The notes under the pieces were generated by a model that was not told the origin of the DNA, ran no database searches, and worked only from the letters and a program-made list of their open reading frames with translations. The position numbers and the translations under genes are program-made. Below are positions 40,152 through 51,170 of a stretch of 64,000 nt of DNA, in pieces; the first letter of the stretch is position 1, and every line of letters starts with the position of its first letter. Source of the stretch: Silene latifolia (taxonomy: Eukaryota; Streptophyta; Magnoliopsida; Caryophyllales; Caryophyllaceae); the NCBI RefSeq assembly GCF_048544455.1, contig NC_133538.1, positions 38,131,469 through 38,195,468 of the forward strand. Reading direction: 5' to 3'.

Positions 40152-42628
40152 CTATGCTTGTTTCTGCTCGCCACCGGCGGCGATAATAAGATCACCATCG
40201 ATGGGCAACCCGAGAGCCGACTTGGCGGCTTCACCTGCCTTTGCCCTCTCAGCTTCCTCCCTGGCCGCCTTCACCTTTTCAGCACGGGCCGCCTTGGCTT
40301 CAGCCTCCTCAGCGGCCTTTGCCGCCTCTGCCTTCTCCGCAGCCTTTGCCTCCACAGCAGCCGCCTTCTCATCAAGAAGCCGGTCAAAATCCTGCCACGG
40401 GAAGGGGTATTTAGGAAAGAGCTCTTTGATTACTTCCCTGGTGGCATCTTCGGCCTGGTCCCGGTACTGGGCATACATGTTAGGGATGATGACAGTTTGG
40501 AGCGTCTCAATGTCCTTCTCCCTCTGAGCAAGGATGGCCTTTGTGTTCCTGTGCTCCTTCGCCTCGGTCAGATGCAGAGACTTCCATTTGGCCCTCTGCT
40601 CAACCACAGCATCGTAACCGCCCTGAAGCTTCTCCCGCTCCTCCCGCAGCTTAGCGGCATAAGCCAGTACTGCTTCAACCTTGGCCTTCTCGGCTAGGAC
40701 CGCCTTCTCAGCGTCCTCCCTGAGGTTTCGCTCAGCGAGGAAATCATTTTCGGCGGCCTGGAAGTCCTTCTTCGCCTTCTCGGCCTCTTGCTTAGAGGCA
40801 TCAAGCTCGAGCCTAAGTCGTTCAAGCACAGGGGCAGCTTCAGCCATGACCTTTTCTTGCTCCATAATGTGAGCGCCGGCTAGTTCAGTCCACTTCGCCA
40901 GCATCTTGGACAGCCTTATGCCTTCCGCCCTAATCTGGGCGGGGGAAGGCTTCAGGGATGAGGAGTCGACAGTGGCATTTTTATCGCCCGTCTGCACAGG
41001 CCGCTTCTCCAATTGCCGTTCAGTGAGAGGGACAGCCGGCAGCGGTTGATCTACAAAAAATTCGGACAAAGCATCCATGTCAACATTCATTGACATGTCA
41101 GAAAGCCTGTCATCAGGAATGCCTAATGAACCAGCTAAATCTGAGCCATAGGTTAGATCCGTACCAGCCTTGGCCTTCTTGGTTGGAGGCCCCTTTTCTT
41201 TACCGGCCTCGGTAACAGCGGCAGCAGCAGACGCTGTCTCTTTTCTCTTATTTGAAAGAGGAGGACCCTCAGCAACGGTGACCTCCTCTTCAACATCGAC
41301 GACCACCACCACCTGCTCCTTTTGGACCACAGGGACTGAAGATTGAGCTGGGGTTGACGTCGTTGACGCCGCAGACGTTGTCTTTGATCTTCGGCGCGGC
41401 ACGTTACTGGCAATCCGCGCCTAAGCCCCCGTCACATCCAATGCCTTCAACTGCTGCTCCATAAGTTCGTGAGGAGCCGGTCTGCGATCACGTGGCAGGG
41501 CCTTAGGATGCAGCTCAACAACTCTCCCGTTCTCGTCAAGTCCCAACCTCTAGAGGATGGAGGCAGGCAGTTCCGGGCCAAATCGGTCTGCAGAAGAAAC
41601 GAAGCAGGAGTTACGTAAAAGAAATAAACCAAAGTTCAAAAACAGAAACATAAAAAGCAAAGATGGGCCTCACACCGACCCCACTCACCCTGTTCGAGGG
41701 CCGGTATGAGGCCGACGTGGCAGAGCAGCTCGTCCGGAAGAACGATCTCGTCGGGGGCATCCATCCCTTCGGCGTCCCATCCTTCTCAGCCTCAAACAGC
41801 TTCATTGCCCGTTTTTCGTCCTCATTAAGATAGACCCTGTTGGCGTCCATCTTAAGCTTATTCCGGGAGACTTATCTGTCATGCTCCCCTTGATTCTCGC
41901 ACCGCAAATTGACGCGGTCCTGGAAGGACCGGGGCAGCGGATAGTCCTCCGGAACCTCATGGTATACCCACCGCCCCTTCCAGTCCTTGCAAGAAGTAAG
42001 CTTAGAGACGGTGATATAACCCGGCTCAGTCTGTATGCTATACCACCCCGTGCCACCTAGGACATTCTGTCGAAGGTGGTGAAGCCGGCGAAAGAGGTTC
42101 ACCGTTGGGGCCTCCCCTTTGAAAAGACACAACCATACAAAACCAACAATCGCCCTGATGGCCAACGGATGTAGTTGGGCCCCGGCGACATTCATGGCTT
42201 TAATAATGGCCGCAACGTATTCATTCAGAGGAAACCGGAGCCCATACTCCAGGTGTCTGATGTATACGCCGATACAACCCGCGGGAGGGCAACCGACGGC
42301 CTGACCCTCCTCAGGGATAACAATTCTATACCCCCTGCCGAAGGAGTAATGGTGTTCAAAAAGTTCAGAACCGGAACAACTGGCAAACTTGTTCGTCCAG
42401 ACTCGATCAGGACTGATCGAGCAGGCATCACCGTGCCACGAAACAAGCGGCCTCTCTACGGCAGAAGGGGTCGCCTCATCATCGTCATCATCAATACCCT
42501 CCAAATATCTCTCATCAATTACAGGGGGCCCCCGAACCTTAGCGAGGTAACGGCAAGTGGCTCCTGCTCATCAGGATGCGGTTCGCCCCCGGCGCAAAAT
42601 CTTTGGGTCCAAAGATCGTGGAAGACAT
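40152..42628 (-). pseudogene. Antisense ORF of the gypsy element (two exons, decayed)
   Basis: Read opposite to pol. 42504-41872 matches the 'putative gypsy type transposon' region (GCIGVYIRHLEYGLRFPLNEY, then VAGAQLHPLAIRAIVGFVWL) and continues, after a TAA at 41872, in the same frame to 41850-41690. A 101-bp GT-AG intron (41688-41588) leads to the distal exon, which ends in 41402-40152 with a Lys-rich, acidic and long Ala/Glu/Lys coiled-coil region (416 codons). An ATG at 42628 is the likely start, one shift upstream of 42504. Antisense ORFs in this position are described for Tat-lineage elements; their role is unknown. Confidence 0.75.
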
Positions 42629-42802
42629 GACAACAAATACTTAACAAATAAAAGTTGAAAAATTTGTTTGTTTACCTTGGAAAAGTGTTACGCCGAGTAA
42701 CGCTTTGAAGACTAGAGAGAAGTTTCTTCGAAGAAAGCTAGAGAGAAGAAAATTTTTTGAGAAAATGAATTTTTGGTGGCCAAAATCAGGGGCTAACTGC
42801 TC

Positions 42803-42810
42803 TATTTATA
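42803..42810 (-). promoter_or_regulatory. TATA box for the antisense ORF
   Basis: Minus strand reads CTATAAATAGAG about 175 bp upstream of the antisense ATG at 42628, a well-placed plant TATA box. CACGTG-like (CCACGTGTC) and CCAATC sequences lie just upstream at 42,840-42,890. Confidence 0.65.
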
Positions 42811-42901
42811 GAGCAAAGCCCATGAAACGGACCAATCAGGGCAAAGCCCATGAAGCGTCAACCAATCAACACCGAGCCACGTGTCAAGCATGCAGCCACA
42901 T

Positions 42902-43020
42902 AATGCCAATCGACGTATCTTCTTCAACACGCTCCTTGACAGAATGCCAATCGACGTATCTTCTTCAACACGCTCCTTGACAGAATGCCAATCGACGTAT
43001 CTTCTTCAATACGCTCCTTG
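42902..43020. repeat. Three tandem 41-bp repeats upstream of the antisense promoter
   Basis: Units starting AATGCCAATCGACGTATCTT at 42902, 42943 and 42984, the third truncated with one change. They sit ~100 bp upstream of the antisense TATA box. Confidence 0.92.
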
Positions 43021-43287
43021 GTATCTACTTGCCAAACGGCCCGCTGTTCAACCAAGCTCGGCAGCACCGGCCGGGGGCAATCAAAATCACACGGCACTCA
43101 CAACCTCGGTCTCAGCCAGCGCCATTTTGTTTTCCACATTTGATGTCCATTACACATCCATATGGAGGGGGGATATGATACGGCCTGAGCAGAACCAAGC
43201 CGAGGAAGAAGAAGCCGGGGAAGAAATTCAACTTGTGCAGAATACGCTCAACACTCATCGAAGGTCCATACCACGGCATAGACTACG

Positions 43288-43299
43288 CTAGGGGGCAAA
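43288..43299 (+). other. Polypurine tract of the gypsy element
   Basis: CTAGGGGGCAAAT immediately before the 3' LTR. Confidence 0.8.
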
Positions 43300-43900
43300 T
43301 TGATGGGGCATATTCTGCACCCGCTGACCGAGTCAACATATTGAGCAAGGTCAAAGATATCCACAGCAAGTCAACGTATTAGACAGCCAAACCGACGCAG
43401 CCCGTCGGCCTGTCACTTGGGTCTCGGTTAAGCAACTAGCCAGCCGGGAGACATTACCGCGTACTCACATCCAAGTCCCCTCGGCATGGAGTCAACCAGG
43501 CCAGCCGGCCTGCCATGGGTCACTCGGCCGAGGGTAGAATAGTCTTTCCACCTGCTCTGCCACTTGGCCACTTGGCCACTACGTGACAAAAGGTGAAAGT
43601 CTATAAATACCCCTCAATCCTCATTGAGAAAACGATCCAATAATCCACAATTCACCCTAATACTCACTATAAATCTGGTATAAACTCCCTTATCTCTCTA
43701 CAATATACTTTGCCAAGTAACACACAACTTAATCTCTTTAAGTTTACTGACTTGAGCGTCGGAGTGAGTCCGCTCGGTACCAAGCCGAGCCCTCAGTTTG
43801 TTCATTGTTTCAGGAGAGGCCGAAAGGAAGAGTCAAGCAAAGTCATCATTCTACAAGCATACGTGGTAACAAATCCTGCTCCGGAATTACACCCGGAACA
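43300..43900 (+). repeat. 3' LTR of the gypsy element
   Basis: 601 bp, TGATGGGGCA to CCCGGAACA, then target duplication GTAGT. Differs from the 5' LTR by a nine-base duplication and a few substitutions. TATAAATA at 43602-43609. Confidence 0.95.
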
Positions 43901-43905
43901 GTAGT

Positions 43906-44405
43906 ATTAAAGTTATTTCATTATTAAAGAGTAGTTATTGTAAGGATTTTTTTGCCAGATCCTATAAAATATTATTTATTATGAAAAAAACAATTTCTGC
44001 TACAACAGTTATTTTAGCGTTATAATGCAGTTATTGTATTATATAAATCCAATTATTCTATCAGAGAGGGGATGGTTTTAGTGAGATTGGTAGCCTAGTC
44101 CACCACAATGCACACACCGTTATTTTAATGTAATATTAAAGTTATTTCATTATTAAAGAGTAGTTATTGTAAGGATATTTTTGTCAGATCCGATAAAATA
44201 GTATTTATTATGAAAAAACAATTTCTGCTACAACAGTTATTTTAACGTTATAATGTGGTTATTGTATTATACAAATCCAATTATTCTATCAGAGAGGGGG
44301 AGTTTTTTTATTGAGATTGGTAGCCTAGTCCAACACAATGCATCACAGTTATTTTAATGTAATATCAAAGTTATTTTAATACTGTAAGTCAGTTATTGTA
44401 TTATT
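43906..44405. repeat. Tandem ~230-bp repeats, right part
   Basis: Resumes the copy cut by the gypsy insertion at GTAGTATTAAAG, then one full copy from about 43,975 and most of another from about 44,210. All carry the TTATTGTA motif. Confidence 0.85.
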
Positions 44406-44559
44406 GTAATCCAGTTATTCAAATACTAGATATTGAATGATATCATGAATGAAAACTTACATGCAATTAGTGTGATATTATGTAGTTGTTATTATAACGA
44501 CAAACTGAGTAACAATATGAAAATAATCTACATGCAATCAGTAATTTTAACAAAAAACT

Positions 44560-44685
44560 TATCAACCTAATAACAACAATTATTATATCAGCATTATGTC
44601 ACAAATTTATGCCTGAATTCATCGTTGTTTGATTATCATCAATATTATCAAGCAGAGTAAGAGTTTGATCGTCTGAATTCAGCAT
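44560..44685 (-). other. Possible first exon of the FAR1/MULE transposase
   Basis: ATG at 44685 on the minus strand opens a short frame, MLNSDDQTLTLLDNIDDN..., of the Asp/Asn-rich kind that starts many FAR1-type proteins. It would be spliced over the tandem repeats and gypsy insertion to 32,384. The donor site is not clear. 44,406-45,112 otherwise holds only AT-rich leader sequence with GA-rich runs. Confidence 0.35.
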
Positions 44686-45109
44686 CGTTGAAGCTGAAAA
44701 TTATGGAAAAAACACGTAAATCAAGTCAGAATTTGTTATTTGATTCTATTACTGTAGTTATTCGATTATTAAATAAGAAATCAGAAGAAAAATCAATACT
44801 TTCGGTCGAATTTGAAGAATTAGGGTTTCTGAAGAAAAATTGATGAACAAATTGATAGTTTCAATTGAGAAAATCAAAATAGTGAATGAATTGTTTGTAA
44901 AATTATCGATTCACAAAAAAAAATTGAAGAATTGATGAATTTGTTTATCATGAATTGTGTTTTTGTTGCGTGATTTTGTTGAACAAAAATGAATCGAAGA
45001 ACAGAGTGTTTTGATCAAAAGTAGAGAGAGAAAGGGGGAGAAAGAGAGAGAAACATGAGGAGATTAATGACGTCGCAAAATTTGATGATTGGGTTTTGTC
45101 AACTCATTT

Positions 45110-45112
<3 letters not shown>

Positions 45113-45142
<30 letters not shown>
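45113..45142. repeat. (TA)n microsatellite
   Basis: Pure TA tract at the right end of the Mutator-like element. Confidence 0.95.
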
Positions 45143-45146
<4 letters not shown>

Positions 45147-47010
45147 CAGGATCCTGTACGAACCAAATTATGGTGCGAACCGTACGAACTTCCTATTATC
45201 CCTTCAAAAAAGAAATTAAGTCACTGGCTCCTTATTTTATCCTCCGCCAAAACACAAACCATATCCACACACTTATAGTATTCTTTTCCCAGTTATCTAT
45301 TTACTGATCTCTCATCTCCTTAACCGCAACAACCATGCTCCTTCATTTGAGACACCGCCGCCGGAGCTCCGGCAACCATCGCCGACATCCAATAAACCCG
45401 TCGGAATCTGGCTAGTCTATATTACTTTATATCGTACCTACCAACACCATCGCTGGCCCACAACTACTACCGTTGTCACCGACAATGTAATCTCCGGCCA
45501 GAAATTATACTTTCCGATGCGAAATTTTCTGATTATGTCACTGGTGTAGTTTCTTTTTTGAAATTCATTTTCATTTTATGTAGATCTAACAATTACTTTA
45601 TGAAAATTAAAAAAATTACAATTTTTGTTCGTTCGGGGTGGTTTTTAATTGTAGATCTACAACAAATTAAGAGGATTTCAAAAGGTAAAGACCATCGGTT
45701 TTCATCTAAGAGAAATTTTCACCTGAAAACATTCTCACTGGCTATAAATGAGGGAGTTGGTTCTGAAAGTTGGTGGAGATGAGAGTGATTCGTCCTAAAT
45801 TAGATTTATGAGGCTCGAAATCTTCCAATAATTCATTAATGGAGGTTAGTTTTTCGTAAGTCTTCTTCGTGTTTGACAGATCTGTGATTCCAGTCACATT
45901 TTTTTTTTTAAAATGAGATCTAGGGTGGTTGTGAGGCGGTGGTCCGAGGGCTATTATTTACACCGACCTCCTTGCCGCAACACTACACCGTCGCTGGAGT
46001 TGTCCCGAGACCTAGTCAGAGGGCTATTAGTTTCGTGGTGCGTAGTTTTGATGAATGTGGTGGCCGTATGGGAGAGGATTTGGTGTGGCCGGTGGTCAGT
46101 GTGGAGGTAGTGGAGTCGTGGTGTTGTTGGGCGGGTCGTGGTCTTGGTCGATGGTGGTCTGTCCGTGGTGGTGGTGGTGGTGGTTGATGGCGGTGACGGC
46201 ATGCCGGAGTTGGGTGGGGATATGTGGATGTCGGATGAATTTTATGTAGATTAGTGTATCTATAGTTGGCGGTGTTTGTTAGGGGTGGGAACGTGTTATT
46301 TGGGTCATTAGTGTGTGGCGGTGGTGATATTAGTCATTAATTTGTGGCTGTGGTGGCGGCGGCTGCAACGGTGTAATGGTGGCGACAGCGGTGGTGGTGG
46401 TGGCGGCGGCAGCAGTGTACTGGTGGTGGCGGTGTAATGGTGGCGGCATCGGTGGTGGTGAAGGTGGGGTAGTGGATACACAAAATACCAAGACGGATGC
46501 ACTTCGTATTACCACCGGATACACCTCGTATTACTACCGAATACATGTGTATCAAGTAGTAATACCATGTGTATCCGGAAGTATGAACTTGTGTATCCAG
46601 ATGTATTATACTGTGTACCTGATAAGTATTATACCACCTTAGATACACACGGTATTAATACGAGATACATGTGTATCCGGCAGTATATCCATGTGTATCT
46701 GGTATTAATATGATGCTTATACGGAAGTATAGACTTGTGTATCCAGAAATATTATAATGTGTATCTGGCTTTAATGTCATGTGTATCCGCAAAAAATATA
46801 AAATGTATCCGTAAAAAAATTAGTTTAAAAACGTGTAAAAGTGCATCTATAATTTTAGTGTTGAAATTTTTTTATTTTCATATGTAATAAAATGTATCTA
46901 ATAAGAAGTGTATGTAGTAAAGAAATAAAGTGTATCTGGAAAAAAAAAAGGTCAAAATAAGCTAGTTAAATGCAGTTCAGTACGTTAAGGCGATTCGTAC
47001 ACGAACCCGC

Positions 47011-47013
<3 letters not shown>
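45143..47013. mobile_element. Unclassified (TA)n-bounded element with GGTGGC and GTGTATCCGG repeats
   Basis: The ends are weakly inverted (left GGATCCTGTACGAACC; right, other strand, GGGTTCGTGTACGAATC). No transposase. 46,130-46,470 is GGT/GGC trinucleotide-rich; 46,490-46,930 repeats GTGTATCCGG-like decamers spaced 20-30 bp. The small Arg/Trp- or Pro-rich frames across it are composition artefacts. Class unknown. Confidence 0.4.

Positions 47014-47063
<50 letters not shown>
47014..47063. repeat. (TA)n microsatellite
   Basis: Pure TA tract between two elements. Confidence 0.95.
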
Positions 47064-47068
<5 letters not shown>

Positions 47069-47722
47069 GCTGATCATGGGCCGGGCCTATGCGGGCTTGG
47101 GCCGGGCCGGGATGATAAAAATGGCCCACATGTGCGGGTTGGGCCGGACCGCCAAATGAGAGGGCCTATTTAGCGAGCCCAAGCCCAAAGACTTATGGGC
47201 TAAATCGGGCTTTTGGGCCTAAATGGGCTTTTCGGGCCCTAAAATTTACGACTTACCGAACGAGATAAGTAGTATAATACCTTCAACTTGTACTTTAAAT
47301 GTGCACTTAGTATAAAAAATCGTACAAAATATGATGAAATACATATGAATTAATCTCCAAAAATGGAATAAAAGACAATCATCGACACATTATAATGTTT
47401 AATCATATCTAGTAGATATGATTTATGTTACGTGAACATCGCTTTTAAATCTCAATAAATATATACATGAGTTTATAAGGAATTATATATAAAATTTACG
47501 CTACTTAAACAAATTTTATAAGAAAAATATTCCTTAATTAATAAATATGGGCCGGGCCGGGCCAAAATTTGGGCCGGATGCTTGGCCCAAACCCGGCCCA
47601 AAAGTACATTGGGCTTTTTTGGGCCGGTCCATGGGCTTTTTTGGGCCAAAATAAAAGGCCCAAGCCCTTCAAAAAGCGGGTTTGAACCGGTCGGGCCAAT
47701 GGGCTTGGGCCATTTGATCACC

Positions 47723-47727
<5 letters not shown>
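47064..47727. mobile_element. hAT-like non-coding element with GGGCCGGGCC subterminal repeats
   Basis: Inverted ends TTAGAGCTGATCA and TGATCACCTCTAA. Both subterminal regions carry GGGCCGGGCC/CCCAAGCCC motifs, an arrangement common in plant hAT MITEs. About 660 bp, AT-rich centre, no transposase. Flanked by TA tracts, which hide any eight-base duplication. Confidence 0.6.

Positions 47728-47811
<84 letters not shown>
47728..47811. repeat. (TA)n microsatellite
   Basis: Over 80 bp of pure TA. Confidence 0.95.
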
Positions 47812-47813
<2 letters not shown>

Positions 47814-50176
47814 CAGGTTGAGAAGTCATGGATGCGACATGTGTCATACTAAGCCATAAATACAATCACTAATGACAATGTAGTCATTAATTAGAGGCAT
47901 TAATATAGCATATTATAAGCATCAACAACAATTTAAAAACTTACTTATTATTTATTAGATTAACGTAAATAAGTACTTTATAGTTAATATTAAAAAAAAA
48001 ACATTTCGAGAAATTTTACGAAACTTAAACTTTTTAAAGTTATCACGAAAAATGCTTTTATATGAGTATAATTTTCATTTGAGTTATCTTATATCTTATA
48101 TTTGTATATAAAATTGGGTTGAGAAATTGTAGATTTTATATGTGTTATTTAACTTTTTATTTAATCACCTTCATGTTTTACATTATTTTACATTAATAAG
48201 TGAATAATATGAGTGTAGATATGTGGTAGTTCCAAGGTAACATACATGCATTCATACTCCGTATGTATTTAAATTCCAAAATGCATATATTCAAAGAATT
48301 ACAAACACCACTATCTTGGACACATTCAAAGTCTTCAAAGACTTCTATTGCACTACTTAATACCGAGTTATAGAGTTATGTAAATATTTATAGTTATAAC
48401 ACTTCTCTTTAGATTATACCTATAAATATAGAATTTTACTCTCCCCTCACAATAGATTGTCAGAGTAAGTCTTATTCTTAAGTTTCTTTTTGGTATAATC
48501 AAAAGATCGACAATTTGCGAATAGAAAGTATGTTTCTCAATTGCTACCTTTACATTATTATACAATTACTTGATTTGCATATTTTCTTTTGCCCTCCAAA
48601 CTCGAAAGCTATGTTCAAATTATTAAATCTTAAAACTGAAGAGGAGTATGTATAGGAGTCAAAACTTGAGTATGTATCCATATGAAGCGATTGTGCAATG
48701 TTGAATAATTTATAGCCTATAGGAGGTCTCCATTTACGTTGTAAGAAAATTATGCGGAGTACTCCGTAAATGTATAACCTTAAGTTTTTTTTTTTAAACA
48801 ATTTCTTATTTTTGTTTATGCAAGAAATTGACTTTTCTACTATCAAAAGCGTTTCGAGCAATTATCTTCCCAGATATTATCATATAGTAATCAAAGAAAT
48901 AATTCATATTCCAAATCAATAGAATTTGTGTACTCTAAATCTGGGAAGGTTACTTTTCTTTATTTTCTAAGTTTCAGCTACAATTTAACTACCAACAATA
49001 CTATGAGAACATTGAACAACATTGCACCAGTTTTGAGACCAGTTTGTCACTATTCATTATCAAAGGGAAACATGTGTATGTTTATTTCGGTTTAGATAAA
49101 GATGAATATCGGTAAAGTTTAGAAAGATCAAGCTAAGTAAAGGAGTTTATATGTTTGTTAATTGCCTGTTGCGCAATTGATTGATGGCGCTGTAGTCCAA
49201 TTTGGAGTATAGAGTAGTAATTCAGTAGGTGATTCTTGAAAAAAATATAACGCATCTCGTAGATCGTAACTAATGAATTTGTTTTGTGTTACAAAAGTTT
49301 GTTAAGTACTAATTGTGAGTGGCTAGCTAGGTTACTCAATTGTTTACGGAAAGGTAAGGATCAAAGTTGTTTATGGAAGTTTTTTATTGATTACTCCCTC
49401 TGTTCCAGTGATATGTTTACACTTCCTTTATTTCCCCCTCACAAAATAAAGAAAGTGTAAACATTTCACTGGAACAGAGGGAGTAGTTGATTTTTTTTGG
49501 TATAATAGAGGGGATTATTTATTGGTTGATAGTGTCCTATAACAATATAACATGGATAACGAGTTGATTTCATTTTATAGAGCAACAGAGTGAGAGAGCA
49601 CTGACGATGGCTGATGATGGCCATAGCAATATGGATACCGAGAGGCGAGATGAGTTCATTTTTAACGGTTTTTAGAGTTTTTTCAAGAGGAAAGGACAAG
49701 TGAACGATTAACTCCATAATCCTAATTAGTTTTAGACTATAATTGTGTTTTGGGGGGTTTGTTCATAAATCTTGATAATAGGATATCATTGTTGTGTAAA
49801 TTTTAGAATGGGTTCACCATTAGTATATGAAGGAATTGTATATTTTTCAATGAATATTGATTTAATAGGTTTATTTTTCAAAGAAATGTCTTTTGATAAT
49901 AGGGAAATAACTTTCATGATTAATATTTGCTGTGTACCAAAAAAACAAAATTAATGTTTGTTGCAAATTACGAGTATCTTTTATTTTAACAAAAAAAGAA
50001 TTTCAATTAGTTATTCATGATTTATTAAAGGTAAAAGTTATGAATAGTAAACTATTATTAGAGAGTGATAGACTAACTAATTTTAAAATATGATATATAT
50101 ATTCACCCTCCAATATTTCATTTTAACGTTTGAATAAAAAAGTATAAAAACTGGTTGTGCAAAGCACGGGATTCTC
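47812..50176. mobile_element. Helitron-like module 1
   Basis: Starts with CAGGTTGAGAAGTCATGGAT...GACATGTGTC and ends with GTGCAAAGCACGGGATTCTC, a short hairpin like those at plant Helitron 3' ends. The same start and end recur in the next module. A diverged second start lies near 48,115. A Stowaway MITE at 49,394-49,483 is inserted. No Rep/helicase. Ends are approximate. Confidence 0.4.
49394..49483. mobile_element. Short Stowaway MITE
   Basis: 90 bp that is almost entirely inverted repeat: CTCCCTCTGTTCCAGTGA...CACTGGAACAGAGGGAG with TA on both sides. The GTTTACACTT blocks pair in the middle. Confidence 0.9.
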
Positions 50177-51170
50177 CATACATATATAAAACTAACTGGG
50201 TTGAGAAAGTGTGGATACGACACGTGTCCAATTCAGCCATAAATACACCATTAATGACAATTTAATCATTAATTACATGCATTAATATAACATAAACATC
50301 AACATCAACAATAATTTAATAAAGTTATTTATTAGATAAAATTAAATGAGTAATATAGCTAATTTTACAAATATTTTGAGAAAAAATATGAAACTTTTTT
50401 TTTAAAAATTTATAGCGAAAAATGCTTTCTTATGAGTATAATTTTCATTAGAGTTATTAAATATTAAATTTAATGAATATATGCTCCCTGTAGAAATAAA
50501 TAAATTTTGTGGATCGCACAAAAAGTTGAAATGTATTAAACTTCACTTTTTTAATTTAAAGAAGTATTTATATACATTGTTTTTATTTTATTTTTGCATG
50601 TATTTAAAAACTATTCATATAAATTTCAAATTGTCAAAATACTATTTAAATATTTTTATACCGTAGAGTTATGATAACAAAATTTTAAAACCTTACTATG
50701 CAAATTGAGGATTTTACAACATAACTTAACATTGAATTCCATATAGTTATTTTATATGCAATTTCTTTTGTTTAATTGAAAAGAAATGAGAAATATCAAG
50801 TGGGTATACACACTGCGGTAAAGAGTAGGTATGTGCACTGCTGCATGAACTACATATTAATAATCACAATAAAAATAATGGTTACATTAAAGACATCTGT
50901 GTTATAAGAGATGTGAGAAAATAAGAATTATTATTCTTTTTTTAAGATATTCTCAATAAATGTTGTCTACTTCATTTATAAAGTATCGTCTTTTACTTAC
51001 TTTATATAATTTTATTTAAAATACTTTGAAAAAAAAAATATTTGAAAAAAGTTAATTTATTTTATTTTTAAGTAAAATATTAAATGTCATATATCAGTTA
51101 TATTATTTTTTCTTCAATTATAATAATAAAATATACAATCAGACCGTACGAAGCACGGGATGCTACCTAA
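50177..51170. mobile_element. Helitron-like module 2
   Basis: Begins near ATATATAAAACTAACTGGGT, carries TGTGGATACGACACGTGTCC and ends with CGAAGCACGGGATGCTACCTAA, ending CTAA next to T. Hairpin plus CTRR end and insertion before T fit a non-autonomous Helitron. AT-rich interior without genes. Confidence 0.45.

Larger units (their letters stand above)
33002..43900 (+). mobile_element. Ty3/gypsy retrotransposon, Tat lineage, complete
   Basis: 10.9 kb with LTRs of 592 and 601 bp (the extra nine bases are a CTTGGCCA-type duplication near 43,570), five-base duplications GTAGT (32997-33001 and 43901-43905), primer site, gag, protease, RT, two RNase H domains, integrase, a tandem-repeat 3' region, an antisense ORF and a polypurine tract. 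A second (archaeal-type) RNase H and an antisense 3' ORF are features of the Tat/Retand/Ogre group. LTRs are about 98-99% alike by eye, so insertion is recent relative to the host element. Pol has several shifts and stops and is inactive. Confidence 0.95.
21009..45112. mobile_element. Large Mutator-like element with Ulp1 gene and FAR1-type transposase
   Basis: Two genes point toward each other: a Ulp1 protease gene on plus (starts ~22,161) and a FAR1/MULE transposase on minus (possible first exon at 44,685). Both starts lie near the proposed ends, which sit against (TA)n tracts. The ends share only a short AAATGAGTT-like match and pyrimidine-rich leaders, so there is no long terminal inverted repeat. 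Plant MULEs lacking TIRs and carrying Ulp1 genes are known (KAONASHI type in Arabidopsis). The spacers share a TTATTGTA-type motif up to 44.4 kb, on both sides of the gypsy insertion, binding the region into one unit. Removing nested insertions leaves about 11.7 kb. The exact ends are inferred. Confidence 0.7.

Noticed and set aside
46308..46648. Pro/His/Thr-rich and Gly/Val-rich frames at 46.0-46.65 kb
   Set aside because: Arise from GGT/GGC trinucleotide repeats; both strands are open, as expected for simple repeats.
47473..47865. IYIYIY-containing frames at the (TA)n tracts (also 21.1 kb, 45.1 kb and 47.0 kb)
   Set aside because: Chance frames through TA microsatellites.
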